In this document: one piece after another, positions 1 through 8,414 of the stretch
How positions within the stretch are numbered: the stretch's first letter is position 1
Layout: each line of letters opens with the position of its first letter
Source: Paraburkholderia sp. D15
Lineage (GTDB): Bacteria; Pseudomonadota; Gammaproteobacteria; Burkholderiales; Burkholderiaceae
Assembly (NCBI RefSeq): GCF_029910215.1
Contig: NZ_CP110397.1
Span: forward strand, 1-64,000
DNA: 64,000 nucleotides
Direction of reading: 5' to 3'
The notes under the pieces: generated by a model
The model's database searches: none
Told to the model about the DNA's origin: nothing
The model's input: only the letters and a program-made list of their open reading frames with translations
Position numbers and translations under genes: made by a program

Positions 1-828
1 ATGAGCGTCACCATCTATCACAACCCCGACTGTGGAACATCGCGCAATGTGCTTGCGCTGCTGCGTGAAGCTGGCGAGAACCCGCACGTCGTCGAATATC
101 TGAAGACGCCACCTGATCGCGCAACGCTTGAGCAACTGATCGCTGACACCGGCATGGCGGTCAGGGACGTGCTGCGCATCAAGGGTACGCCTTACAAGGA
201 ACTCGGACTCGGGGATCCAGCATTGAGCGATGCCCAACTGATCGACGCGATACTTGCCCACCCGGTCCTGATGAACAGGCCGATTGTCGTGACGCCACGT
301 GGCACGCGCCTTTGTCGGCCTTCGGACGCCGTGACCCGCCTGCTGCACCGTGTCCCCGGACACGAGATGCTGAAGGAGGAAGGCGTACCGTTCATCGTCG
401 CCCGCGCCATTGACGGCAACGATGCCGGATTCGCCAATGCGTTGCGGGATGCCGACCTGCCGGGCGGCGACCTCGACGAACCGGGTCGCAGTTTCTTCGC
501 GTTCAGCACCCTTGCTGGCTCGCACGTAGGCTACGGTGGATTCGAACATTGCGGCAACGATGTGCTGGTCCGGTCAATCACCGTAGAGCCGCAGCACCGC
601 GGCAAAGGTATCGGCCGCAACCTGATCGCCGTACTTCTGCGCGAAGCGTTTGATGCAGGCGCCCGTACGGCCTGGCTGCTTACCACCAACACGACGGCGC
701 TCTTCGAGAAGGCGGGATTCAAGCCGGTCGCGCGCGACGCCGCGCCTGCAGCAATCCTCGCGACCCGTCAGGCAACCGACCTGTGTCCAGCGACAGCCAC
801 GCTGCTCTCGCGTGCCATTACCCTGTAG
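1..828 (+). CDS. arsC: Arsenate reductase ArsC fused to a GNAT acetyltransferase domain
   Basis: The first 120 residues are a glutaredoxin-coupled arsenate reductase, which reduces arsenate to arsenite in the cytoplasm. The nucleophile is Cys11 in HNPDCGTSRN, and the oxyanion-binding arginines are Arg59 (LRIKGTPY), Arg93 (NRPIVV) and Arg106 (LCRPS). These match Cys12, Arg60, Arg94 and Arg107 of plasmid R773 ArsC. From about residue 128 to the end runs a second domain with the acetyl-CoA loop QHRGKGIGRN (198-207), a GNAT fold like the ArsN2 proteins of ars operons. The ATG is the first base of the window, but MSVTIYHNPDC is a normal ArsC N-terminus, so the gene is probably complete. It reads into arsH 12 bases later. 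The fusion makes it about twice the usual ArsC length. The acetyl acceptor is unknown. Confidence 0.9.
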   Translation: MSVTIYHNPDCGTSRNVLALLREAGENPHVVEYLKTPPDRATLEQLIADTGMAVRDVLRIKGTPYKELGLGDPALSDAQLIDAILAHPVLMNRPIVVTPRGTRLCRPSDAVTRLLHRVPGHEMLKEEGVPFIVARAIDGNDAGFANALRDADLPGGDLDEPGRSFFAFSTLAGSHVGYGGFEHCGNDVLVRSITVEPQHRGKGIGRNLIAVLLREAFDAGARTAWLLTTNTTALFEKAGFKPVARDAAPAAILATRQATDLCPATATLLSRAITL

Positions 829-840
829 TTCCTCCACACG

Positions 841-1605
841 ATGCAGCCAGACCTCCCAAACATCAGCCTGTCCCATCTCGACACACCGGATCTTGCAAAG
901 CTGGAACCGCCGGCGGTATCGCAACACCCACCTCGCATCCTGCTGCTTTACGGCTCGTTACGCCCGACGTCCTACAGCCGGCTGCTGACGCTCGAAGCCG
1001 AGCGCATCCTCCGCCAGTTCGGAGCCGAAACGAAGGTGTTCGACCCACATGATCTGCCGCTCGCTGATAGCGTCCCGGCTGACCATCCGAAGGTGGTCGA
1101 ACTGCGCGAGCTGTCGATCTGGTCCGAAGGACAGGTGTGGTGTAGCCCCGAGCGGCATGGCGCACTGACGGGCGTATTCAAGAACCAGATCGACTGGCTG
1201 CCACTCGACTCCGGCAGCATCCGCCCGACGCAGGGACGCACGCTGGCCGTCATGCAGGTTTCAGGTGGTTCGCAGTCGTTCAACGCCGTCAACGCGCTGC
1301 GCGTACTCGGGCGCTGGATGCGGATGGTGACGATCCCCAATCAGAGTTCGGTGGCAAAGGCGTTCCAGGAGTTTGACGAGAACGGCCGCATGAAGCCGTC
1401 GCCGTACTACGATCGCGTGGTCGACGTAATGGAGGAACTGTACAAGTTCACGCTGCTCGTGCGCGACCGTTCGGACTATCTGACCGACCGCTACAGCGAA
1501 CGCAAGCAGAAGGCCCCGGCAACCGTTACTGCGCTCGTAAGCGCGGCAATGAGTCATGAGCACAACACACAGAACGCCGACACCGACGACAGTGAAGTCG
1601 AGTAA
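841..1605 (+). CDS. arsH: ArsH, NADPH-dependent FMN reductase of arsenic operons
   Basis: This 254-residue protein has the flavodoxin-like phosphate loop [12 protein letters not shown] near residue 37 and the ArsH signature around [10 protein letters not shown] and [19 protein letters not shown]. ArsH proteins bind FMN, use NADPH, and in several bacteria oxidise trivalent organoarsenicals or act as quinone and azo reductases. The gene lies 12 bases after arsC-GNAT and overlaps the following exporter gene by 50 bases, so the three were probably one transcript. No strong ribosome site is visible before the ATG, which suggests coupling to arsC. The last 20 residues are acidic and histidine-rich and look like a variable tail. 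Confidence 0.92.
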   Translation: MQPDLPNISLSHLDTPDLAKLEPPAVSQHPPRILLLYGSLRPTSYSRLLTLEAERILRQFGAETKVFDPHDLPLADSVPADHPKVVELRELSIWSEGQVWCSPERHGALTGVFKNQIDWLPLDSGSIRPTQGRTLAVMQVSGGSQSFNAVNALRVLGRWMRMVTIPNQSSVAKAFQEFDENGRMKPSPYYDRVVDVMEELYKFTLLVRDRSDYLTDRYSERKQKAPATVTALVSAAMSHEHNTQNADTDDSEVE

Positions 1606-2832
1606 CGCGCCCGACACATCAGAGTCGCTGGCGACCTGGGCGCTCGCGCTCGCCCAACTGGTGTCGTGGGGCTCCGTCTATTACTCCTTCTCGCTAATCG
1701 TTGTACCGATGGAGCAGTCGATGGGCTGGAGTCGCACAGCAACGAACGCTGCACTCTCGCTCGGGCTGCTGGTTTCTGGCTTCGCCGCTTACCCGGTTGG
1801 CAAATGGATCGATCACGGTCTCGGTCGACGCGTGATGACCATTGGCTCCATCGTGGCTGCGGCCATGCTTCTCCTGTGGTCGGCAACGTCTTCACTGACG
1901 GTTGTGTTTGTTGCATGGATCGGTCTCGGGCTGTCGATGGCCGCAACGTTTACGATCCGCTCTTCGCGGTGCTGACTCACCGCTACCCGCAGCGCTACAG
2001 AGCCAAGATCACACTGGTGACGCTTGTCGCCGGCTTTGCGAGTACCGTCTTCATTCCGCTGACCCAGTACCTCGTAGGTGCGGCAGGCTGGAGACTCGCG
2101 TTGATCGCGCTCGCTGCCTGCAATCTGGCCATCTGCCTGCCAATCCACTTCGCCGCAATCCGTTCGTCGCGACTGGATGCGACGTCGGCCCACGCGAGCG
2201 CGGAGCGCAAGGCGGTCAACGATGTGGCCATGCGGCGCGCACTTCAAACACCGACCTTCTGGGCACTCGCCGTCTGCTTTGCGACCTACTATGCGACATT
2301 CACTGCGCTCACCTTCCATCTCGTTCCGCTGATGGTCGAGCGTGGTGTCGCAAACACGGTCCTCGTCATCACAATGGCGCTGATCGGACCCGCACAGGTC
2401 ATCGCACGTGCTGTCTGGTTCATGTTCGATCGCAAGGTCAGCATCGCGACGGTCGGATTCGTCGTCGTCACGCTTTTTCCCGTATCGACGGTCATCCTCA
2501 TCTTCGCCGGCAAGTCGGCCGCCCTGTTGTGGCTTTTCGCGCTGTGCTACGGCGCAGCCAACGGCATGATGACCATCCTTCGTGGAACTATTGTTCAACA
2601 GTTTCTGTGGACCGAAGGGTACGGCGCGATCAGCGGCATGCTGTCGTTCCCGTCGAACGTAGCCAAGGGCATCGCGCCAATCGCCGCAGCCGGCATCTGG
2701 GGCATCACCCGCAGCTACCCGGCAGTCGAATGGACCGTGCTCCTCGTCTCCCTGGTGTCGGCAATCTGCTTTTTCGTCGCGGCGCGCACCTCACCCGCCC
2801 AGATCCGGCAGGCCTCTGGTCAGTTGCCCTAA
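1556..2832 (+). pseudogene. MFS transporter of the ars cluster, broken by a frameshift
   Basis: The two halves of a major facilitator permease lie in different frames. The first reads from ATG 1556 through TM helices such as WALALAQLVSWGSVYYSF to GLGLSMAATF and then stops at 1975. The second continues in the -1 frame from YDPLFAVLTHRYPQRYR near 1945 to the stop at 2832. Adding one T in the ttt run at about 1949-1951 joins them into a normal protein of about 425 residues. MFS permeases of this sort follow arsH in several Burkholderia-type ars operons and are inferred to export an arsenical. The break is a real inactivation or a sequencing error. The last three bases overlap the stop codon of the convergent recombinase-module gene. 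Confidence 0.85.
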
Positions 2833-3242
2833 CGCCGGCTCGCGCTGTCAAGGGGGAGATCAAGCTCATCGATGTTCAGCCCCTTTCTCGCGCAATGGAA
2901 GGCGATGCGCTGCCAGCGCTGAAGCCACTGCTGCTCGAGCGCTTCGTACTGGGTGATCCGCGCGCGCAGGCTCTCGATCGTCTGGTCAAGGTACTGGACC
3001 TCATCACCTTTAATGCGCGAGCGACGGGCCGGCATGGCAAGGGCCCGTTTAGCCTCGATATACGCCTGCCGGATTTCCGGATGACGGCTCAGTGCCTGCC
3101 GTGTAAATCCCCAGAAGGCCTCGACACGCTCCCATGTCAATTTTGCGCCGAGTTCGCCGTCACGCCAACGTTCGAGTTCGGCCACGATACCTGCCGCCTT
3201 GCGCTGTCCCAGTTTTCCATTAGCCCGTATGCTTTTCGGCAC
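2829..3242 (-). CDS. Small helical fourth protein of the recombinase trio (TnpC/GmtX-like position)
   Basis: A 137-residue basic protein with a predicted coiled coil (EVQYLDQTIESLRARITQYEALEQQWL) near its C-terminus. The start chosen is GTG at 3242 because AAGGAGG lies six bases upstream (cgaaggaggcggcc before GTG), while the longer frame back to 3302 lacks such a site. The gene overlaps the end of the third recombinase by 23 bases. Small partners in this position (TnpC of Tn554, GmtX of gamma-mobile-trio islands) are thought to help the recombinases or bind element ends. No catalytic motif is visible. Its TAG overlaps the TAA of the convergent ars exporter, so ars and recombinase genes abut with no spacer. 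Confidence 0.65.
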   Translation of the reverse strand: MPKSIRANGKLGQRKAAGIVAELERWRDGELGAKLTWERVEAFWGFTRQALSRHPEIRQAYIEAKRALAMPARRSRIKGDEVQYLDQTIESLRARITQYEALEQQWLQRWQRIAFHCARKGLNIDELDLPLDSASRR

Positions 3243-5211
3243 GGCCGCCTCCTTCGTTGATGTAGCGCAGAAGGTCCGGTTCGCTGACGTTGAGCGTTGC
3301 AAGCTGGGTTATCAATTGCGTGTACCGGGTGCGCAGATGCCGGAGCCAGTCCGGTGCGACCAGTGCCTGCATACCGATCTCTGTCTCGACGTTCTGCAGG
3401 CTGAGTCGCACGATCGCAGCCTGACGCTTCAGCTCGTCGGTCCGCGAGACGTCGCCCTTCAACCAGATGAATTCGTCGCAATTGACTGTGCACTGCAGAT
3501 GCCTCGGACACGGTGCCATCTGGAAGTCGTGGATGCACATACCCGGTCCGACATCGTGTACAGCCTGAATGCGGGCGCTCAGAAACGTGTGAGCCAGTTC
3601 GACCGGCAACGCTTTCGCCATTTCGGGCACGATGCCACCCATGCGACCGTCTTCGATATCGGCTACAGCCCTGACGGCTCTTTGTGAGAGCGTGAGATGC
3701 TGGTAGGCACGGGTATCGGCTTCGTATTTGCGCCCGAACCACTTCGTCTGCACAAGATCCGGTGCACCACCCTCGTCGAGCAGATGGTTGAGGAAGTGGC
3801 GGAAGCCGTGAGAGTGCAGGTTGATCGGCCCGCCACGGCTGTCCCGCACCGCATAGCGCTCGAAGACAGACCGGATCTCCCCGCGCCCGCTCAGGAAGTC
3901 TCCTATTTGCTGATCTGATATTGGACGTGCTGCATACATCAATGTCGGCCTGTTACCTCGATGCATCTGGTTGGTGTAGCAGACGCACAGGGCCTCGTGC
4001 ATTAGTACACCCTCACCCGGTGGTCCCGGAATGACAGGCAGTGTGCAGTGGTCGGCGAGCAGCCCCCGAAGAAGGCTATCGCGGCTGACGCAACAACTGC
4101 GCTCCCGTATTGAGAATGGAATCCGTCGTGCCTTGAGGAACTGTGCAATGCCTCGACTGCGAAGCCCAAGAATCGCGATCAACGACCTTCCGTCGATCTC
4201 TGTATCAGGCATTCTTCCAGATAGCAGACACCCCGTTTCATTGAACGCCCGGGCAACCTGTCTCGCGCCCTCTGTTGCCTCGTGCAGTTCGTTGAGTGCT
4301 TCCTCGATCAGCGTTACTGTCTCGGTAAGCAGGGGCTTGTCCTCCCATTCAACGCATATTTCGTCGGCCCTGCCTTTCAGGCGCGCATAGCGCAGAACCC
4401 TACTGCCGTCCCTGGCCGTTTTCAGGGGGTATTCAGGCAGCGTCAACATCTCGCCTACGCGTAACCCGGTGCAGACCATGATCGTGGCAATCAGAGTCAT
4501 GATGCGATCACCGCTGACGCATTCGGATGACGATGCGCCACGCGGGATGTGCTGATAGAGATACCCGAGCGCGCGGATGGCGTCTTCGTCGGGGAGGCGA
4601 TTCTCTGGCCCGGCATCTCGATGATCCTGCTCGACACGATCAGGCGTCAGCCATCTCGGACGGACTTTATGCCGGCATCTCCAGTCCAGACGCAAGCGGC
4701 AGAGTCCGTTACGATCCAGCGCGTCGGCAAACTCCTCTATATGCCCGAAGACCTTATACGCCGTCGACTCTTTCTCACGCCCTTGCACCCTTGCTGCTGC
4801 AGCGTCGAGATGATCGCAGCTCAACTCGCTGATGTCGTACTCGCAGTCGGCAAGCGCATCGAACACATAACGCGTTGCGCGCACGAATACCATGTGGCTA
4901 TTCGATGACTGCCCTCGCTGACGATGTCTCAGACACACGAGTGACTTGACCACATCTCCAAACACGCCGTGCAGTGGAGCGCCCTGTAATCGATGTCCGG
5001 GACTGTGCCGGGTGAACACCAGCCTCTGCACCGGCTTGTCTATCTTGTAACCACGGGTGCGATGCCGGTAAGTCTCCGACACGTCCCAGACCGGACTGCC
5101 CCAGTCGACACCGGCAAACGGAACTGTCGATCTGGCCGCAGCCACGAGCGAAGCCTGATTGACCAGCCAGTTCGCCGACGGCGCACCCAATGCGCAGACG
5201 GGTGCCGCCAT
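3220..5211 (-). CDS. Tyrosine recombinase, third gene of the trio
   Basis: The 663-residue protein carries the catalytic set of a tyrosine recombinase: first arginine in TGLRVGEMLTLP, His-X-X-Arg in NLHSHGFRHFLNHLL, the W/H position in KWFGRK, and a tyrosine in DTRAYQHLT. These enzymes cut and rejoin DNA through a 3'-phosphotyrosine. A cysteine/histidine cluster near the C-terminus (CIHDFQMAPCPRHLQCTVNC) resembles a zinc-binding element seen in long members of such trios. The start chosen is ATG 5211, four bases after the stop of the second recombinase. A longer frame to 5295 exists but would overlap that gene by 80 bases. It is the longest of the three and overlaps the small partner gene. 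Confidence 0.85.
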   Translation of the reverse strand: MAAPVCALGAPSANWLVNQASLVAAARSTVPFAGVDWGSPVWDVSETYRHRTRGYKIDKPVQRLVFTRHSPGHRLQGAPLHGVFGDVVKSLVCLRHRQRGQSSNSHMVFVRATRYVFDALADCEYDISELSCDHLDAAAARVQGREKESTAYKVFGHIEEFADALDRNGLCRLRLDWRCRHKVRPRWLTPDRVEQDHRDAGPENRLPDEDAIRALGYLYQHIPRGASSSECVSGDRIMTLIATIMVCTGLRVGEMLTLPEYPLKTARDGSRVLRYARLKGRADEICVEWEDKPLLTETVTLIEEALNELHEATEGARQVARAFNETGCLLSGRMPDTEIDGRSLIAILGLRSRGIAQFLKARRIPFSIRERSCCVSRDSLLRGLLADHCTLPVIPGPPGEGVLMHEALCVCYTNQMHRGNRPTLMYAARPISDQQIGDFLSGRGEIRSVFERYAVRDSRGGPINLHSHGFRHFLNHLLDEGGAPDLVQTKWFGRKYEADTRAYQHLTLSQRAVRAVADIEDGRMGGIVPEMAKALPVELAHTFLSARIQAVHDVGPGMCIHDFQMAPCPRHLQCTVNCDEFIWLKGDVSRTDELKRQAAIVRLSLQNVETEIGMQALVAPDWLRHLRTRYTQLITQLATLNVSEPDLLRYINEGGGRAEKHTG

Positions 5212-5215
5212 CGAT

Positions 5216-6856
5216 TTACGCCTTTTTGCGGGGCTTGCGAACATGTTCTTCAACCTCCAGAACCACCTGCGCAACCGCATAGATAACGTCATCAAGCTGT
5301 ATCGCTAGCCGCGAGCCATACCTGATCCGGCGATGCTCACGGCTGGCGAGAAGTTCGTTGAGCACAGCCTGATGGTCCGCCTCGACGTAAGGCTGGAATT
5401 TCGGACACAGATAGCAGGAGAACGGCGGATCAAGCGTGCACAGATTCTCCTGTCCGCATGCACCGATTTCGACCGGTCGCACCGCGGACACATCCCCTGT
5501 AAACCTGACACTTTTCTGTGGATCGGAGCCGTTCACAGCCCATCCGGCAGATGGCACGAGCGTGCCCCGGAACAACCTCATCAGCGGCCCAAGTTTCAAC
5601 GCTGCGGCCTGATCAAGGATCGTGGTCAGTTGCCTGCCCTTCAGCGCGTAGTAGACCCTCACGTGCTGCGTATCCGAGTGATCGAGCATGACTGCGAGCA
5701 CTTTTCGGGAGACACCCAGTTCGACCATTGTGGTGGCAAACGTGTAGCGCAGGCGCCGCGGCGTCACCCGCAGGGGTTGCATGGTACGCGGCGAGATCAA
5801 TCCCGATCTCAACGAGAAGTATCGGAGCAGTTGACCGAACTGTCTGCATGGGATGTGATACGCGTATTCGCCGATATCTGTGCCGACGCACCACTTGTCC
5901 GGCCGCCTTCGCATGAAGAGCGGCCTTGGACAGTCACCGCAGTCAATCGACGCGTTACTCTCAATGAGATCCCGGAGCAGTTTCGCCAGATCGTCGCTAA
6001 TACGCTCGTCTACGAAGACCTGGCGGGGGCGCATGCCGGACTTCTTGATGCGCGGAACGGACAGTACCCATTGAGGCGGGACGTCATATCCTTCAACGAT
6101 GTTGCGAAGGTCCGTCTCTCGTAGCAGGCAGAAGTTCGCCGGATTCCTGCCAAGCGCCAGGCTGAGCGCAACGGCCGAGCGTTGCAGGAGGCGGGACCGT
6201 TTCATCGACTGGTCTGCGGCCAGAGCCTTGCTTAATAGCGTCACCTCAGTATCACAGAGCGGTCCACAATCCTCGTCTTCCAGCTCCACCGCCAGTCGCG
6301 AAGGTCGACCTGGAACCCAGATTTCGTTGAGCTCCAGCGCGAATTCGTCATCGAACCCGAGACACTGCAGCATTTCAGACGACCAGGCGTACCACAGACG
6401 CAAGTGATAGAAGTTCGACATCGCCTTGCGGGCCCGCAACGCCTGAATAGCTTTGACCACGAGGGTACGCAGAGCTGGACGCAACCTCTCCGGCTCATTG
6501 ATGGTTTTCATCCTCTGCCAATGCGCTCGCAGTTCTTCGAACGACGCATTCGCACCGCGGCCACGGCCGCTTATAACCGCCGCGGTCCCGGACACCGCAC
6601 CGGCGACGCTCGCGCTGGCCTGCTGCGTCAGCAGTTGCGCCGCCCATCGCCTCAGTGCATAGCTCACGATCAGATTGAAGTCAGCAAAGTCGCCCCAGTC
6701 GATAGACACATGATCCGTAACGGTATTGAGTCTCCAGCGAGATTCAGCCATATCGATACGCCGACCGTCCCGGTCAATGACAGAATCGGGCAAGGCTGGC
6801 AGGTTAAACCGGGCGAGCGTTCCGAGCATCGCCTGGTTGACGTCACCGTTCGTCAC
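5216..6856 (-). CDS. Tyrosine recombinase, second gene of the trio
   Basis: The 546-residue protein has the tyrosine-recombinase C-terminal domain: LSLALGRNPANFCLLRETDL around the first arginine, then TPRRLRYTFATTM (where His of HxxR is replaced by Pro/Arg), then LDHSDTQHVRVYYALKG with the histidine and tyrosine. A Cys-rich segment (CGQENLCTLDPPFSCYLCPKF) lies near the C-terminus. The start is GTG at 6856, overlapping the TGA of the first recombinase (GTGA), so translation is coupled. Loss of the box-II histidine is common in members of multi-recombinase operons. It need not mean inactivity but is worth noting. The protein probably acts together with its two neighbours. Confidence 0.82.
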   Translation of the reverse strand: MTNGDVNQAMLGTLARFNLPALPDSVIDRDGRRIDMAESRWRLNTVTDHVSIDWGDFADFNLIVSYALRRWAAQLLTQQASASVAGAVSGTAAVISGRGRGANASFEELRAHWQRMKTINEPERLRPALRTLVVKAIQALRARKAMSNFYHLRLWYAWSSEMLQCLGFDDEFALELNEIWVPGRPSRLAVELEDEDCGPLCDTEVTLLSKALAADQSMKRSRLLQRSAVALSLALGRNPANFCLLRETDLRNIVEGYDVPPQWVLSVPRIKKSGMRPRQVFVDERISDDLAKLLRDLIESNASIDCGDCPRPLFMRRRPDKWCVGTDIGEYAYHIPCRQFGQLLRYFSLRSGLISPRTMQPLRVTPRRLRYTFATTMVELGVSRKVLAVMLDHSDTQHVRVYYALKGRQLTTILDQAAALKLGPLMRLFRGTLVPSAGWAVNGSDPQKSVRFTGDVSAVRPVEIGACGQENLCTLDPPFSCYLCPKFQPYVEADHQAVLNELLASREHRRIRYGSRLAIQLDDVIYAVAQVVLEVEEHVRKPRKKA

Positions 6857-8052
6857 GTAATGCTCCTCAACGCGTCCCGGCCGAAGAGTGAGGTCTGGTA
6901 ACGCAGGCTGATCTCATACGATTCCCGTCGGATAGCTGCATCGATGTAGGGTGTCACCGAACCAGATGAACGCCAGCCAAAGAAGTACATCATGTCCTTG
7001 TCGATGCGGTCCTCGTCCACGCCGTTACGCTGCGCTGTCGATCGGAAGTTGGTCGCGCACGTGCTTCGCAGGGAGTGGGGATGCAGATCGACGAACTCCG
7101 GGTGGACGTGCCCGACCTGGTCGAGCAGCCCATTCACACGCGCAAGGCTCATCGGCTGCCCGTTGCGGCTCAGGAACAGATATGGACTTCTGTTTGCGCC
7201 GGCGATCAGCCGCCGCACTTTGCAGATGTACACGTTCAGATATCGGGCAAGCGATACGTCGCACGGCAGATGCCGTGATTCGGTTTTTACCTGTGGCTCG
7301 TGCCTGCGCGGATCAACCGGATCGTCGGGCGAGCGCTCGACCTGGATTTCGGGAATGGCCCTGGATAGAAGGCAGTCAGACAGGCGGAGTTTGAGCAGCT
7401 CACCTCGCCTGATTCCGAGCGTGACGAGCATCAGCACAATCAGGAAGTTGCGCTCGCGATAAGGCTTCTTCCAGGGATTTTCAACCGAGTCTGGATGGCA
7501 GACCTGCAGCAGGCGCTGCAACTGCTCATCCGTGAGCGGCGTGGCATGCACGGCAGTCGGCAGGCGTGTTCGCGCTGCTGTTGCGACGCTCCGTCGAATG
7601 ACTTCCAGTCGCTCCCGCGCGTCGGCGAGCTGCTGACTGCCTGCGGCCATCATCGCCATTGCGCATTCAAGGTGCCAGACGATGCAGCGCAAGGTGACAT
7701 TAAGCCGGAACACTACCGTGCCAGGCGAGACGACCAGCTTGCGGATCTTGCCTGCAGTCCTGAAGTTGCGACGCAACCACGGATAGAGCCTGCTGACGAT
7801 TTCATCCGGGGACAGGCCATCCCCTGACACGAGCCGCGCCTCAAGCGGAAACGCCTCATTGGACGCCCACTGCCATACACATCCGAGAACATAAAGCGTC
7901 TTGACGAGACTGCTAACCGCGAGCCGCGGTCGCAGCCTCCGGATCACATAGTTGTTTAGCCACGGTATGGGTTGCCGCTCGGCGTCCAGCAGGATCGGCA
8001 GGCGTTCGCCGCCCGGATGCCGGACCGTGACCACGTGGAATCGGGCATGCAT
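6853..8052 (-). CDS. Tyrosine recombinase, first gene of the trio
   Basis: The 399-residue integrase has a SAM-like N-terminal core-binding part and a catalytic domain with TLGIRRGELLKLRL (Arg I), LHPHSLRSTCATNF (HxxR) and FFGWRSSGSVTPYIDAA (Trp and Tyr nucleophile region). ATG 8052 is preferred because AGGGAGAAG lies just upstream (agggagaagccg before ATG) and the protein then starts MHARFHVVTVRH. A longer frame reaches 8139 but has no comparable site. It is the promoter-proximal gene of the trio. Upstream lie about 195 bases of non-coding DNA and then the terminator that I assign to ssb. Confidence 0.87.
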   Translation of the reverse strand: MHARFHVVTVRHPGGERLPILLDAERQPIPWLNNYVIRRLRPRLAVSSLVKTLYVLGCVWQWASNEAFPLEARLVSGDGLSPDEIVSRLYPWLRRNFRTAGKIRKLVVSPGTVVFRLNVTLRCIVWHLECAMAMMAAGSQQLADARERLEVIRRSVATAARTRLPTAVHATPLTDEQLQRLLQVCHPDSVENPWKKPYRERNFLIVLMLVTLGIRRGELLKLRLSDCLLSRAIPEIQVERSPDDPVDPRRHEPQVKTESRHLPCDVSLARYLNVYICKVRRLIAGANRSPYLFLSRNGQPMSLARVNGLLDQVGHVHPEFVDLHPHSLRSTCATNFRSTAQRNGVDEDRIDKDMMYFFGWRSSGSVTPYIDAAIRRESYEISLRYQTSLFGRDALRSIT

Positions 8053-8247
8053 CGGCTTCTCCCTGATGCTCCCGATCCAACGTAGACGATGTTTACGACA
8101 TTTTCGTGGCAGCGCCCGGCGAACCGCACCGGTCCGCACCGCCTGCGCCCGAAGTTGACGGCAATAGTTACGAACAGAAAATCACCGGCGGCCGCGGTAC
8201 CCCTCCGGTAAATGTTGCGGATCAGGAAACGCCCTGAATCCCAGATA

Positions 8248-8279
8248 CAAAAAGAAAAACCCCGCACAAAGGCGGGGTT
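8248..8279 (-). terminator. Rho-independent terminator, probably that of ssb
   Basis: Stem aaccccgc (8258-8265) and gcggggtt (8272-8279) enclose a six-base loop. On the minus strand the stem is followed by a T-rich run (complement of aaaaagaaaaa, 8248-8259). The intron separates it from ssb. Before insertion it would have stood about 60 bases after the ssb stop codon. Confidence 0.8.
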
Positions 8280-8357
8280 GATCTTTACATTCTACGGTTA
8301 CGAAATCTCGTAGAGTAGGTCTCAAGTTTGAAGTGATCTCCCCAGCGACCTCTCGTC

Positions 8358-8391
8358 AAACCGTGCTTGCAGTTTTCCCGCACACGGCTTT
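8358..8391 (-). ncRNA. Group II intron domain V catalytic hairpin
   Basis: The minus strand reads AGCCGTGTGCGGGAAAAC followed by TGCAAGCACGGTTT. This gives the outer stem AGCCGTG/CACGGTTT, an inner stem closed by GAAA, and the AGC catalytic triad, the most conserved part of a group II ribozyme. It lies 25 bases downstream of the maturase stop codon, as expected. Confidence 0.88.
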
Positions 8392-8414
8392 CCGACTGCC
8401 TTCAGCCAGCAGCG

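Larger units (their letters stand above)
2829..8052 (-). mobile_element. Tyrosine recombinase trio module (Tn554, RIT or gamma-mobile-trio-like)
   Basis: Three tyrosine recombinases in tandem (399, 546 and 663 residues) and a 137-residue helical protein form one leftward unit. Spacings are a 4-base overlap, a 4-base gap and a 23-base overlap. Adjacent recombinase genes with a small partner are typical of Tn554 (tnpA, tnpB, tnpC), RIT elements and gamma-mobile-trio islands. I could not define the element ends. The left border may lie within or beyond the convergent ars genes, and the right border between 8053 and about 8250. Confidence 0.75.

Noticed and set aside
1902..3260. 452-codon plus-strand frame across the ars exporter and the recombinase module
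   Set aside because: It lacks family motifs, is Arg/His-rich as expected of a shadow, and overlaps two real genes on both strands.
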